Source of the DNA: Arcanobacterium urinimassiliense
Lineage (GTDB): Bacteria; Actinomycetota; Actinomycetes; Actinomycetales; Actinomycetaceae
Assembly: GCF_900119495.1 (NCBI RefSeq)
Contig: NZ_LT632435.1
Location: forward strand, 1,616,996-1,679,298
Direction: 5' to 3'
Length of the DNA stretch: 62,303 bases
Part shown: positions 25,972 through 34,841 of the stretch, piece after piece
Position numbering within the stretch: position 1 is the first letter of the stretch
Layout of the letters: each line of letters opens with the position of its first letter
The notes under the pieces: model-generated
Databases searched by the model: none
What the model was told of the DNA's origin: nothing
Seen by the model: the letters and a program-made list of their open reading frames with translations, nothing else
Translations under genes and position numbers: made by a program

Positions 25972-26883
25972 ATGCCGGCTGATAATTCCTGCATCAGTAT
26001 TTCCGGCCCTTGGCAGCACCGATTTGTACAGGCCAACGGCGCGCAATTTCATATAGCGCACGCCGGCACCTACTCCGATACTCGCCCTCTCGTACTTTTA
26101 GTACACGGTTTTCCGCAATACTGGTGGGCTTGGCGAGAGCAAATCGCGCCTCTAGCGGCGGCCGGATTCGAAGTAGCTGCAATCGATAAGCGCGGCTTCG
26201 GCGGATCAGATAAGACACCAAACTCCGCCGATGCCCTGCTTCTCACTGACGATTTAATTGCCCTGGTGCATTCTCTGGGCTATGACCGCGCATTTTTAGT
26301 GGGACTGGGGCGCGGGGGTGCCTTAGCGTGGTCAGCGGTTTCTAAAGCACCTGATTTATTTGCGGGGCTAGTCACGGTGTCTTCTCCGCATCCGCGCACC
26401 CTACATCGCCTAGGTATGCATTTAACTCTCCGCACTTGGCGGCACGCTATAAGTAGCTTCCTCACTCCGCTTGCCGAAAAGAAACTTCAAGATTCCCGCC
26501 ACATCGCCCAACTTTTACAGGAATGGTCGGCGCCCGGGAATAACGGCGCAGCTGGACAAGCAGATCTCTATACGCAGGCATTGCGGTTGCCAGGGGTAGC
26601 TCGAGCAGCTCTGGCCCAACTGCGCTGGACGCTACTTTCTCAGCATTCCGCCCGCGGCCGGCAATATTTACGCGAATCAGCAAATCCGGTAAAAGTTCCT
26701 ATCCTGGCCGTGCGCGGCGCGCTCGATCCGCTACTTCCTCCCCGAGCATGGAATAAAGACGCGGAATTTGCACGTGGTTCCTATGAATTACTTACCATCG
26801 CCCAAGCAGGCCATTTTGTGCCGGAAGAGCAACCGGCAGCATTCACAGATGCTCTCCGGATTTTTTTACAGACGCACTGCTGA
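25972..26883 (+). CDS. EphE-like alpha/beta hydrolase, nucleophile not recognisable
   Basis: A 303-aa protein of the epoxide hydrolase-like fold. Features: LVHGFPQYWWAWR (HGxP oxyanion motif), DKRGFGGSD, an alpha-helical cap (about 135-225), RGALDPLLPP for the acid residue and AGHFVPEEQP for the catalytic His. The nucleophile elbow, which should read G-x-D-x-G-G, is VGLGRGG, with Gly in place of Asp or Ser. Either the enzyme uses another residue or it has become a binding protein. It lies where ephE is in the syntenic mycobacterial order. A plain housekeeping hydrolase with a degenerate elbow is the cautious reading. Confidence 0.8.
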   Translation: MPADNSCISISGPWQHRFVQANGAQFHIAHAGTYSDTRPLVLLVHGFPQYWWAWREQIAPLAAAGFEVAAIDKRGFGGSDKTPNSADALLLTDDLIALVHSLGYDRAFLVGLGRGGALAWSAVSKAPDLFAGLVTVSSPHPRTLHRLGMHLTLRTWRHAISSFLTPLAEKKLQDSRHIAQLLQEWSAPGNNGAAGQADLYTQALRLPGVARAALAQLRWTLLSQHSARGRQYLRESANPVKVPILAVRGALDPLLPPRAWNKDAEFARGSYELLTIAQAGHFVPEEQPAAFTDALRIFLQTHC

Positions 26884-26990
26884 GATCTCACCGCACCATT
26901 AACTTTTCACGCTAACACTCTTGCTGCGGCGCTAATTTTCTGCCTATTAACTACGGCGCTAGTGCATTATTTCGCTAGTGCGCTGTTTCG

Positions 26991-27647
26991 CTAGTTCTTC
27001 GTTACTTCGCTACTTGGGCAAATATCTTCTAGAGCGCATTGCCCGCATAGCGGCTTCCTAGCGCGGCACACTGCCCGCCCGTGCGCAATAATACGGTGGC
27101 AAGTAGGGGTCCAAATCTCCGGCGGTAATAATTTCTGCAGGTCTTTTTCGGCCTTTTCCGGATCTTGGTGGCGCGTCCATTTCCAACGGCGGGCCAATCT
27201 CCCCACATGTGTATCTACTGTAATTCCCGGAATTCCGAAAGCATCGCCGAGCACCACATTAGCGGTTTTTCTCCCTACTCCCGGAAGAGTCACCAGCTGA
27301 GAGAGCTCCCCGGGTACTTGCCCCGCAAAATTTTCCACTAAGCCGCGCGCCAGCCCCTGTAAAGATTTTGCTTTAGAGCGAAAAAATCCGAGCGGATGCA
27401 GTATTTCTTCTAGCTCTGCTAGTTCCGCTTTCGCCATGGCTTCCGGAGAAGGAAAACGGCGAAAAAGTTCCGGCGTCACCTTATTTACCCGCGCATCAGT
27501 AGTTTGTGCCGATAGTACTGTAGCGCAGAGCAGTTGAAAAGAATTTTGAAAATCTAGGGTACAAGCTGCCTCCGGATACAGCTGTGCGAGGCGCGAAGTG
27601 ATCTGCTGAGCTTGTTCTCGTCGCTCAGAAATTTTCGGGCGCGGCAT
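26991..27647 (-). CDS. nth: Endonuclease III
   Basis: DNA glycosylase/AP lyase of 218 aa that removes oxidised pyrimidines. The helix-hairpin-helix LPGVGRKTA contains the catalytic Lys127; Asp145 lies in VDTHVGR. The C-terminal [4Fe-4S] site is Cys194, Cys201, Cys204 and Cys210 in the standard C-x6-C-x2-C-x5-C spacing. The length and all key residues are normal. It is divergent from crp across about 180 nt, as in other actinobacteria. Confidence 0.96.
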   Translation of the reverse strand: MPRPKISERREQAQQITSRLAQLYPEAACTLDFQNSFQLLCATVLSAQTTDARVNKVTPELFRRFPSPEAMAKAELAELEEILHPLGFFRSKAKSLQGLARGLVENFAGQVPGELSQLVTLPGVGRKTANVVLGDAFGIPGITVDTHVGRLARRWKWTRHQDPEKAEKDLQKLLPPEIWTPTCHRIIAHGRAVCRARKPLCGQCALEDICPSSEVTKN

Positions 27648-27829
27648 TTTCTCACTCTCGCTAATTGTGCTAGTAGTATCTTCTTTATTAAAAAAACCGT
27701 GCTAAATATCAATTAACATGGCAAAATTGATACTGAGTATGACATCTCTTACAGAGTTTACTAAATTAGTTTACTGGTTCAGAGTTGCTAACGTATTTAT
27801 CACAGCAGAGAGTAGAGGAAAACACAGTA

Positions 27830-28507
27830 ATGGATGCAAATTTTTTAGCGCAGGTCGAGCTGTTCAAAGGGCTGACTGAGGAAGATTTAGAATCTCTGGC
27901 GGCACTCATGGCAGAGGCTTCTCTCAAGCGCGGAGAATCGCTTTTCCACGAGGGAGACGCCGGAAACCGCCTTTACTTGATTACTGAAGGAAAAGTAAAA
28001 CTCTCCCACACCTCTCCAGACGGACGGGAAAACTTAATCGCCGTACTCGGACCCGGAGAAATAATCGGAGAACTTTCCCTCTTCGATCTCCAGCCTCGTT
28101 CTTCTACAGTTACCGCCATTGCGCCCACTAAGTTACTCACGCTGGCGCATGAAGAAATGCGGAAATATATCGAAGAGCACCCGCGGCTAGCTATTTTAAT
28201 GCTTCGCCAATTGGCACTGCGGCTGCGTAACACCAATAACCAGATGGCAGATTTGGTATTTTCCGATGTGCCCGGGCGCGTCGCCAAAGCTCTCCTAGAT
28301 TTAGCTGAGAAATTCGGAGAGCGCACTCCCGAAGGTATCTATGTGGCGCACGATTTAACGCAAGAAGAATTAGCGCATCTCGTAGGAGCTTCTCGGGAAA
28401 CGGTAAATAAATCTTTGGCTGATTTTACTTCCCGTGGCTGGATTCGCTTGGAAGGGCGAGCTGTACTCCTTATTCAGGTAGCGCGGCTGCAGCGGCGAGC
28501 TCACTAA
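27830..28507 (+). CDS. crp: Crp/Fnr-family global regulator (GlxR type)
   Basis: A 225-aa DNA-binding protein. The ATG at 27830 with AGAGGAAA upstream gives the length usual for actinobacterial CRP/GlxR; a TTG at 27785 would add 15 residues without better support. The N-terminal cyclic-nucleotide domain shows GDAGNRLYLITEGKVKL and GEIIGELSLFD followed by PRSSTVTA, where the Arg-Ser pair contacts cAMP phosphate. A long dimer helix follows, then the winged helix with TQEELAHLVGASRETVNKSL as recognition region. It lies between nth and whiB as in mycobacteria and corynebacteria. A strong terminator follows. Confidence 0.93.
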   Translation: MDANFLAQVELFKGLTEEDLESLAALMAEASLKRGESLFHEGDAGNRLYLITEGKVKLSHTSPDGRENLIAVLGPGEIIGELSLFDLQPRSSTVTAIAPTKLLTLAHEEMRKYIEEHPRLAILMLRQLALRLRNTNNQMADLVFSDVPGRVAKALLDLAEKFGERTPEGIYVAHDLTQEELAHLVGASRETVNKSLADFTSRGWIRLEGRAVLLIQVARLQRRAH

Positions 28508-28566
28508 ATCCGGTATATAAAGAACCCGGCATACATGCGAGCTAATTCTCTAGCTTAAAATAATTT

Positions 28567-28594
28567 GCCCCCACCAGTTTTAACTGGTGGGGGC
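28567..28594. terminator. Bidirectional-type terminator between crp and the 54-aa gene
   Basis: A 13-bp perfect stem (GCCCCCACCAGTT and its complement) with a very small loop, followed by ACTTTTATA on the plus strand and preceded by AAAATAATTT, which is T-rich on the minus strand. It lies between the convergent crp gene and the 54-aa conserved gene and can serve both. Confidence 0.85.
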
Positions 28595-28641
28595 ACTTTT
28601 ATATGCTTACAAACTCTGCAGCTCAATCTGCTTCATTTTAT

Positions 28642-28806
28642 TTATGCATCTTGTGCAACGGGGCGCTTCAGATAAGCGACTGGATTCGTGCCATCTGGTC
28701 CAGGTAGCACCGTCACCAATTCCCAGCCTTGCTTTCCCCAGTTATCCAAAATTGCCTTTGTATTGTGTATCAACAGTGGTATCGTCACATATTCCCATTT
28801 AGTCAT
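28642..28806 (-). CDS. Small conserved actinobacterial protein (DUF4177-like)
   Basis: A 54-aa gene too short for usual gene calling. Its start MTKWEYVTIP, the segment GKQGWELVTVLPGP and the end AYLKRPV fit the DUF4177-like small proteins that stand beside whiB4 and crp in many actinobacteria (Rv3678A position in M. tuberculosis, from memory). The fold is expected to be a beta-hairpin/helix unit; no function is known. AGGT lies 12 nt before the ATG. It follows whiB by 14 nt on the same strand, so the two are likely co-transcribed, and it ends before the crp terminator. Confidence 0.85.
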   Translation of the reverse strand: MTKWEYVTIPLLIHNTKAILDNWGKQGWELVTVLPGPDGTNPVAYLKRPVAQDA

Positions 28807-28820
28807 ATTTTCACAATACC

Positions 28821-29147
28821 TCAGCGAGTAGAAATACGGGGCACTCGTCCAGCTCGGAGTTCAATAGCTACTGGTTCTTCCGAAGTAGTGAGGCGAGCAT
28901 ACCAATTGGTTTCATTGGGGAAACGCCGCAAAATTGCCCGCCGCTCTCGCTCCGTCAATCCACCCCACACTCCGAAACCGGCATTAGAATCAAGCGCATC
29001 CGCTAAACACTCTAAACGCACTGGGCACGCGTAGCAGAGTTGGCGTACCTGCCGCTGCGCCGATCCCCGTACGAATAACGAATCCGGGTCTATTTTTGCG
29101 CATGCAGCTCGTGTGGCCCAGGTTTGATCCTTATACACAACCCTCAT
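28821..29147 (-). CDS. WhiB-family iron-sulfur transcription factor (WhiB4-like)
   Basis: A 108-aa regulator. The [4Fe-4S] ligands are Cys16, Cys38, Cys41 and Cys47 in the family spacing C-x21-C-x2-C-x5-C, followed by the G-V-W-G-G turn at 59-63 and the basic helix TERERRAILRR. The ATG at 29147 is preferred over a TTG four codons earlier, which falls on the probable ribosome site. Position beside the class A PBP gene, which is divergent, matches whiB4-ponA2 in mycobacteria. WhiB4 acts in redox sensing; by analogy this one may control envelope and oxidative-stress genes. Paralog identity rests on gene order and is less certain than the family. Confidence 0.92.
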   Translation of the reverse strand: MRVVYKDQTWATRAACAKIDPDSLFVRGSAQRQVRQLCYACPVRLECLADALDSNAGFGVWGGLTERERRAILRRFPNETNWYARLTTSEEPVAIELRAGRVPRISTR

Positions 29148-29313
29148 AAATTGTTTCAACCCTTCTACATTATTTGCCTATGGTGATTGGCGTCACTCGT
29201 ATACTACAAATTATTTTTCGAAAACGCACATTGAGCCCATTTATCGAACAAAAATCGTGCCGATAACTAAAAATCACTAGGAAAACCACCCGCAAAACAA
29301 GTATTCTGACTCT

Positions 29314-31608
29314 ATGGCATCTTCTGGAGATAAATCGAAAAGAAAGCTGCGGAAAAATTTTAGCCGGCAAGAGCTACGCACGGCACTCGCCGCTTTCCTC
29401 GCACTCTCTCTTATGGGCGGAATACTCGCCGGAGCAATAGCTATGCCACTGGTGGCAGCTTCAGCTACCGCCGCCAATGCGATACTGCGTCTTTTTAATG
29501 ATTTACCTACCGAGATTGACTTCACCCGCCCCTCTGAGCAGTCAGTAATTTTGGCAGCAGACGGTAGCGAAGTGGCGAAATTTTACGCGGAGAATCGCAT
29601 TATTGTTTCTTCCGAAAATATCTCGCCACTCATTAAGAAAGCTGCTGTCGCTATCGAAGATCGCCGCTTTTTTGAGCACACCGGCCTAGATGCGCAAGGA
29701 ATCATTGGCGCTGCCGTCAACAACCTCACCGGCGGGCGGCTGGCTGGGGGTTCTACTATTACCCAGCAGTACGTAAAGAATGCGCTTATCGAAGAGGGGC
29801 GCATCGCGGGAGATGCGGAAAAAGTACAAAAAGCTACCGAACAGACCCTCACCCGCAAACTTAACGAAGCACGCTATGCGATAGCGATTGAGAAGAAAAT
29901 GGATAAAGACCAGATTCTCACCGCGTATCTAAATATCGCCCAATTTGGCCCCTCCCAGTGGGGCGTAGAGGCAGCTTCGCGCTATTTCTTCTCCGTATCA
30001 GCAAAAGACGTCACCTTGCCGCAGGCAGCGATGCTAGCCGGAATTACCCAGGCGCCCAATAAATGGAATCCGCTCATCAATCCGCGTGATGCACAAGAAC
30101 GCCGCGACATAGTACTTACCGAGATGGCCGATCTAGAGTTCATCACTCCGGAAGAGCGTGATGCGGCTATGGCGGTGCCAGTAGAAGACACTTTGAAAGT
30201 AAATCCGACGCAAAATGGTTGCGAAAGCGCAGGAATTTCTGCCTATTTTTGTGAAACTGTGGTGGCGGACGTCTTAAATTCAGAGCTCTACGGTAAATCG
30301 CGCAGCGACCGTATACAGATGCTCTATCGCGGCGGATTAAAAATTACTTCTACTCTCGATCCGACTGCCCAACAAGCGGCTTACGATGCCGTAATAGCGG
30401 GAGTGCCGATTGATGACCCCTCTGGTTTAGAAACTTCTTTAAGCGCTATTGAACCGGGCACGGGAAAGATTCTTGCTATGGCGCAAAATACCCACTACGG
30501 AAAAGCCACCGAGCAAAATCCGGCAGCCACCACTTTGAATCTGAATGTAGGGCGCACCCGGGGCGGCGGAGAAGGATTCCAGTCTGGATCCACATTTAAG
30601 ATATTTACACTGGTAGATTGGATAAAATCTGGTCATAGTATCTATGATTCAGTAAATACCACTAAGCGGCTTTATCCGGCGAATAAATGGAATATCTCTT
30701 GCGCCCCGAGCCTAGCGGGCCCTTACTCGCCTAATAATAACGAAGGAGAAGGCGGCGGAATGCGCTCTGTGCAGCAATCTACTGCTCTTTCTTTGAACGT
30801 AGGCTACGTGGATATGGCCACGAAACTAGATTTATGCGATATTACTGCCACGGCCACCGCTTTAGGTGTACAACGTGGCGGTCTGGCCACTGAAGCAGAT
30901 GTGAAACAGTTTGCTGATATGGGGAAGGGCGCTGCAAAGAATCCGCTGCACGCCACCCGCGGAGAGCCGCTCCCGCTTATTCCTAATCCCAGCATGGTGC
31001 TGGGCACCAATCCGGTGACTCCACTTTCTATGGCTTCGGCAGCAGCTACTTTAGCGGCAGATGGAAAAGCTTGTACCCCCATCAGCTTTACAGAGATTAA
31101 AGATAGCTCCGGTAAAGTGCTGGCTACGCAAGAGCCGAGTTGTAAAGAAGTAATAAAACCAGAAGTAGCCCAGCAGGCCACGCAAGCGCTGCGTTCAGTA
31201 GTTACGAGTGGTACCGGCGTGACTGCCTCACTCGGAGCACGGCCAGTAGCTGGAAAAACTGGCACTACCGACAGTGCTAATCACGCTTGGTTTGTGGGCT
31301 ATACTCCGCAATTGGCCACCGCCGTCTGGACAGGAAATATGAGCGGAGATACCCCGATGATTGATATCACGGTGAACGGCAGGTACTATCCAGTGCTCTA
31401 CGGAAGCGCTATTCCCGCCCATACTTTCCGCGCTTTTAACCAAGCCGCACTAGCTGGAAAGCCCATCGAGTACTTCACGCAAAGTTATGTGCCCCGTGCT
31501 GGTACTTTCCGCGATGATTTGAATTCTGATTCTGATTCTAATCAGAGTACTCCCCCGGCTAATCCACAGCCGCCTGCCGCTAATCAAGCACCCCGCACTG
31601 AGCAGTGA
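29314..31608 (+). CDS. Class A penicillin-binding protein (PonA-like)
   Basis: A bifunctional peptidoglycan synthase of 764 aa. A basic N-terminus and one membrane helix (about 24-48) come first. The GT51 glycosyltransferase shows EDRRFFEHTG with Glu115, GGSTITQQYVKN and a family-typical membrane-proximal segment. The transpeptidase has SxxK at Ser426-Lys429, SxN at Ser493-Asn495 and KTG at Lys648. The tail is Pro/Ser/Asp-rich, and no PASTA domain is present, unlike mycobacterial PonA2. There is no ribosome site, but TATTCT ends 8 nt before the ATG, so transcription probably starts near the ATG (leaderless). The stop overlaps the next gene by four bases. Confidence 0.93.
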   Translation: MASSGDKSKRKLRKNFSRQELRTALAAFLALSLMGGILAGAIAMPLVAASATAANAILRLFNDLPTEIDFTRPSEQSVILAADGSEVAKFYAENRIIVSSENISPLIKKAAVAIEDRRFFEHTGLDAQGIIGAAVNNLTGGRLAGGSTITQQYVKNALIEEGRIAGDAEKVQKATEQTLTRKLNEARYAIAIEKKMDKDQILTAYLNIAQFGPSQWGVEAASRYFFSVSAKDVTLPQAAMLAGITQAPNKWNPLINPRDAQERRDIVLTEMADLEFITPEERDAAMAVPVEDTLKVNPTQNGCESAGISAYFCETVVADVLNSELYGKSRSDRIQMLYRGGLKITSTLDPTAQQAAYDAVIAGVPIDDPSGLETSLSAIEPGTGKILAMAQNTHYGKATEQNPAATTLNLNVGRTRGGGEGFQSGSTFKIFTLVDWIKSGHSIYDSVNTTKRLYPANKWNISCAPSLAGPYSPNNNEGEGGGMRSVQQSTALSLNVGYVDMATKLDLCDITATATALGVQRGGLATEADVKQFADMGKGAAKNPLHATRGEPLPLIPNPSMVLGTNPVTPLSMASAAATLAADGKACTPISFTEIKDSSGKVLATQEPSCKEVIKPEVAQQATQALRSVVTSGTGVTASLGARPVAGKTGTTDSANHAWFVGYTPQLATAVWTGNMSGDTPMIDITVNGRYYPVLYGSAIPAHTFRAFNQAALAGKPIEYFTQSYVPRAGTFRDDLNSDSDSNQSTPPANPQPPAANQAPRTEQ

Positions 31609-32747
31609 ATACGAAAAAGATACTTTTGGCTGGCGCTGGCGTGGCAGCCAGCGGGTGTTTAACTGCTGGAGCTGCCTATATACACGGACGGAGCTACCAG
31701 CTCTATCGGCGCACAATTTTCCCAGCCCCTCCGGCGCCTTTGCTTAGCTCCTCACCAACTCCGGCGCCTATGTCTACCCACGCGGCCCCAAAAACAGATT
31801 ACCCACCGGCAAATGCAGATTATGCGCCACTGCGAATTCTCCATATTTCTGATCTACATCTGACTAAGTGCAGATATGCGCAATTGCGATTTTTAGTGCA
31901 AGCCGCTCATACCCACCCCGATTTACTGGTATTTACCGGAGATTTAATTTCCCAAGCTGCCGTATTGCCAGAGTTAGCGCGCGCTCTAGAGAGTTTTGCC
32001 GGCATTCCCGGCGTATTCGTATATGGATCAAATGACTATACAGCTCCGCGCTTCAAAAATCCTTTCCGCTATCTCTACCGCACTTCCAGCGCTGATTCCC
32101 TTAAGCAACATTCGGCGCGCCCACTCCCCACTGATCAGCTCACCTCCCTCTTGGAATCTTTCGGCTGGATAAATTTGAATAACGCACGAGCAGAAATGAC
32201 GATAAAAGGGCGAAAGATAGATTTCATTGGGGTAGATGACCCCCATATAAAACGCGATGTTTTCCCCACGACTGCGACTGAGCCCGCAGCCACAGCCGTA
32301 ACCAGCGAGCACGGCGAGCTAGCTACCCAAACCCCTCTGCATACACAGGGCACCCCAGCTGCTCAGAACCCCCCAAATATGCAAGGCACCTCAACTCAAA
32401 ATCGCGATTTACGAATAGGTCTGACGCATGCTCCTTATTTACGGATATTAAAAAAGCTCGCCGAAAATGACTGCCAGTTAATTTTTGCTGGGCACACCCA
32501 CGGCGGGCAGGTCTGCTTACCCGGCGGAAAAGCTCTCACCACTAATTGCGATATTCCTACCCCCTACGCCTCGGGAATTTTTACTTGGCCATTAGGTGCA
32601 CCCGCTCAGAAAGGCGATGCCCAATTGACTTTCCCGCAAGCTAAGCAGCACGCAATAGTGGAAGTTTCGGCAGGCCTCGGCTCTTCACCTTTTGTACCTC
32701 TGCGTACTTTCTGCCCGCCCGAGTTAATTCTTCTCGAAGTGTATTAA
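31605..32747 (+). CDS. Calcineurin-like metallophosphoesterase (YkuE type)
   Basis: A 380-aa enzyme with an N-terminal membrane anchor (about 5-28). The metal-binding motifs are DLH in ILHISDLHL, GD in VFTGDLIS, an atypical GNHD site reading GSND, and GHTHGGQ. Substitution of the His in GNHD by Asp-flanked residues (S-N-D) is seen in this actinobacterial branch. A low-complexity Thr/Gln/Pro-rich insertion lies near 224-265. GTG start overlapping the PBP stop (GTGA), so it is translationally coupled with the PBP and probably acts on an envelope lipid or nucleotide phosphate. In mycobacteria the same pair is adjacent. Confidence 0.88.
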   Translation: MNTKKILLAGAGVAASGCLTAGAAYIHGRSYQLYRRTIFPAPPAPLLSSSPTPAPMSTHAAPKTDYPPANADYAPLRILHISDLHLTKCRYAQLRFLVQAAHTHPDLLVFTGDLISQAAVLPELARALESFAGIPGVFVYGSNDYTAPRFKNPFRYLYRTSSADSLKQHSARPLPTDQLTSLLESFGWINLNNARAEMTIKGRKIDFIGVDDPHIKRDVFPTTATEPAATAVTSEHGELATQTPLHTQGTPAAQNPPNMQGTSTQNRDLRIGLTHAPYLRILKKLAENDCQLIFAGHTHGGQVCLPGGKALTTNCDIPTPYASGIFTWPLGAPAQKGDAQLTFPQAKQHAIVEVSAGLGSSPFVPLRTFCPPELILLEVY

Positions 32748-32968
32748 AAGCGCGCTAAAGAGTACGCCACAGGCATACTGAGCGGGGCACTAAAAAGCAC
32801 TAAGAGACGCGCTCAGAGATGCCTAGCGGCCAATAAAATCCGCATATTTTCACTTTGCGAGCCGGAAAGCTGTGAAGTGAGGCGCAGCTTGCGAAAAATG
32901 ATTTTACCCGCGCGCATTTCTCAGATAGTATTAAGCAGTTGCTTTAGTGAACACATCACTTCAAACAA

Positions 32969-33042
<74 letters not shown>

Positions 33043-33157
33043 CTGATTAGCTGGGATTCCAGCTGAGCCAGCCACCGGATTTTCCGGGCAGTGAGCATCT
33101 GTATCTCGCCAAGTAGGCGGCACAGCATTTTATTCTCCAACTATTAAGGATAAAGCG

Positions 33158-33925
33158 ATGAAAATTGTAGTTATCTATAAATGGGCACCCGACCCGCAAG
33201 AAGCAGAAGTATCTGCTGCGGGAGAAGTAACTTGGGGGAATCGGCGGAGTATATCGGAATATGATCCGGTAGCCATTCAGATGGGGAGAATGCTGGCGAA
33301 TGCCGCTGGCGCCGAGGTGCTGGGGCTGAGCGCTGGCGAGAGTAGCGCTGGAAGTAAAAAAGCGCTCCAGGCTGCCGCCGCACGCGGTTTAGATGAATTA
33401 TTCGTAGTGGCAGATGACTCTTTGGAAGACGCTACGCCGGATTTATATGCACGGGTATTGGCTGCTGCCATAAAAGGAATTCGCGACGTCGATGTGATAA
33501 TTGCCGGAGAAGCCTCTGCCGATGTGGGTGGTAAAGCAGTACCTGCACTACTAGCTGGATATTTAGGGATTCCCGCATTTTCCGATGTTACCTCGATTAC
33601 TCCGCAGGCAAATGGCTTAGAAGTAACTCGTATTCAAGGAGAAACCCTTCAAGATCTCGAAATCACCACTCCGGCAGTACTCTCAGTGACTACCGATGCC
33701 GCCCAGGTGCCACTGATCGGCATGAAAGATATGATGGCGGCACGGAAAAAGCCGGTACATATACTGAGTTTAGAAGATTTAGAGTTGGAAGAGGCTCGCG
33801 GTAAAGCAGAAGTAATTTCGAAGCGGAAACCGGAAAGCCGGCAGCGGAAGCAGATTATATTTGATTCGGAAAATGCGGCGGCCGAATTGGTGGAGGCGTT
33901 GCGCGCGGAAGGAGTACTTTCATGA
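33158..33925 (+). CDS. etfB: Electron transfer flavoprotein subunit beta
   Basis: A 255-aa subunit that carries AMP/FAD-binding parts and docks with dehydrogenases. Start MKIVVIYKWAPDP and NRRSISEYDPVAIQ are family-typical, as are DVIIAGEASAD and the recognition-loop region around VPALLAGYLGIP. AAGGATAA stands before the ATG. It is translationally coupled to etfA by a four-base overlap. Together they pass electrons from acyl-CoA or related dehydrogenases; the partner is not in this window. Confidence 0.93.
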   Translation: MKIVVIYKWAPDPQEAEVSAAGEVTWGNRRSISEYDPVAIQMGRMLANAAGAEVLGLSAGESSAGSKKALQAAAARGLDELFVVADDSLEDATPDLYARVLAAAIKGIRDVDVIIAGEASADVGGKAVPALLAGYLGIPAFSDVTSITPQANGLEVTRIQGETLQDLEITTPAVLSVTTDAAQVPLIGMKDMMAARKKPVHILSLEDLELEEARGKAEVISKRKPESRQRKQIIFDSENAAAELVEALRAEGVLS

Positions 33926-34797
33926 GCACGTGGGTAATAGCAAGTAGCTCGCCAGAAATTTCCACTTTATTGGCTCAAGCGGGAACAGAAGCTAATTTGC
34001 TGGTGGTCGGCAATGCCGAGCTGCTCGATTCCTTACGCAATGCACCAGTGGCAAAAATTCTTTACGTGCCCGGAGCCGAGATTCCAGAAAGCTATGCGGC
34101 GGCAATTAGCGATTACTTGGAAGAAGCAGGAGCCGATACGGTGCTGGCGGCAGATTTTCCCAGTGAGCGTACGCTCGCAGCGGCCGCTACTGCTAAATTA
34201 GGCGGAGTGTGGATTTCTTCCGCCCTCACTTGGGATAATGCACGGCGGCAGGCCACCCGGCTGGTTGCCGCACGTGCAGAAGAAACTTTAGCAATCTCTG
34301 GGCCGGTCGGTTTAGTCCTCGAAAGTGCTGGGATACCAGATGGTGGCCAGGCCGAAGTGAGCGAATTAGCACTCACCCCTCGCGCCGGAATAACGCTTCA
34401 GAAAGAATCTGCCCGCCCCAGCAATAGCGAAAATTTAGCTGACGCAGCTCGAGTAATAGGGGTAGGGCGCGGTATCGGCGAAAAAGCCGATTTAGAGATG
34501 ATTACTACTTTGGCCACTGCTCTAGACGCTAAGGTGGGAGCTACTCGCCCACTGGCCGAGGGATACGGCTGGTTTGATTCCTATATCGGCCTGACTGGGC
34601 AGAATGTGCACGCTGATTTATATATGGCGATTGGAATTTCTGGCCAGATTCACCACACCGGCGGAGTGCAAGATTCCGCCGTCGTCGTGGCTATTAATGA
34701 CGATCCACAGGCTCCTATTTTTGCCGAAGCTGATTACGGAATTGTAGGCGATTTATACGAAGTAGTGCCCGCTCTGCAGGCGGCTTTAGAGGCTTAG
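33922..34797 (+). CDS. etfA: Electron transfer flavoprotein subunit alpha
   Basis: A 291-aa FAD-binding subunit. The C-terminal FAD domain holds GVGRGIGEKADLEMI, LTGQNVHADLYMAIGISGQIHH and INDDPQAPIFAEADYGIVGDLYEVVPAL, all diagnostic. The N-terminal half is slightly short for the family. It overlaps etfB by four bases and ends the operon. Confidence 0.94.
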   Translation: MSTWVIASSSPEISTLLAQAGTEANLLVVGNAELLDSLRNAPVAKILYVPGAEIPESYAAAISDYLEEAGADTVLAADFPSERTLAAAATAKLGGVWISSALTWDNARRQATRLVAARAEETLAISGPVGLVLESAGIPDGGQAEVSELALTPRAGITLQKESARPSNSENLADAARVIGVGRGIGEKADLEMITTLATALDAKVGATRPLAEGYGWFDSYIGLTGQNVHADLYMAIGISGQIHHTGGVQDSAVVVAINDDPQAPIFAEADYGIVGDLYEVVPALQAALEA

Positions 34798-34841
34798 AAG
34801 CAAGACGGCAGGAACTAAGAAGCAGAACGGCAAGACGGCGA

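Noticed and set aside
28587-28802. Plus-strand frame downstream of crp
   Set aside because: It runs opposite the well matched 54-aa conserved protein and begins at the crp terminator.
31605-32747. Inactive phosphoesterase because GNHD is replaced
   Set aside because: Other metal motifs (DLH, GD, GHTHGG) are intact and GSND still offers an Asn ligand, so activity remains likely.
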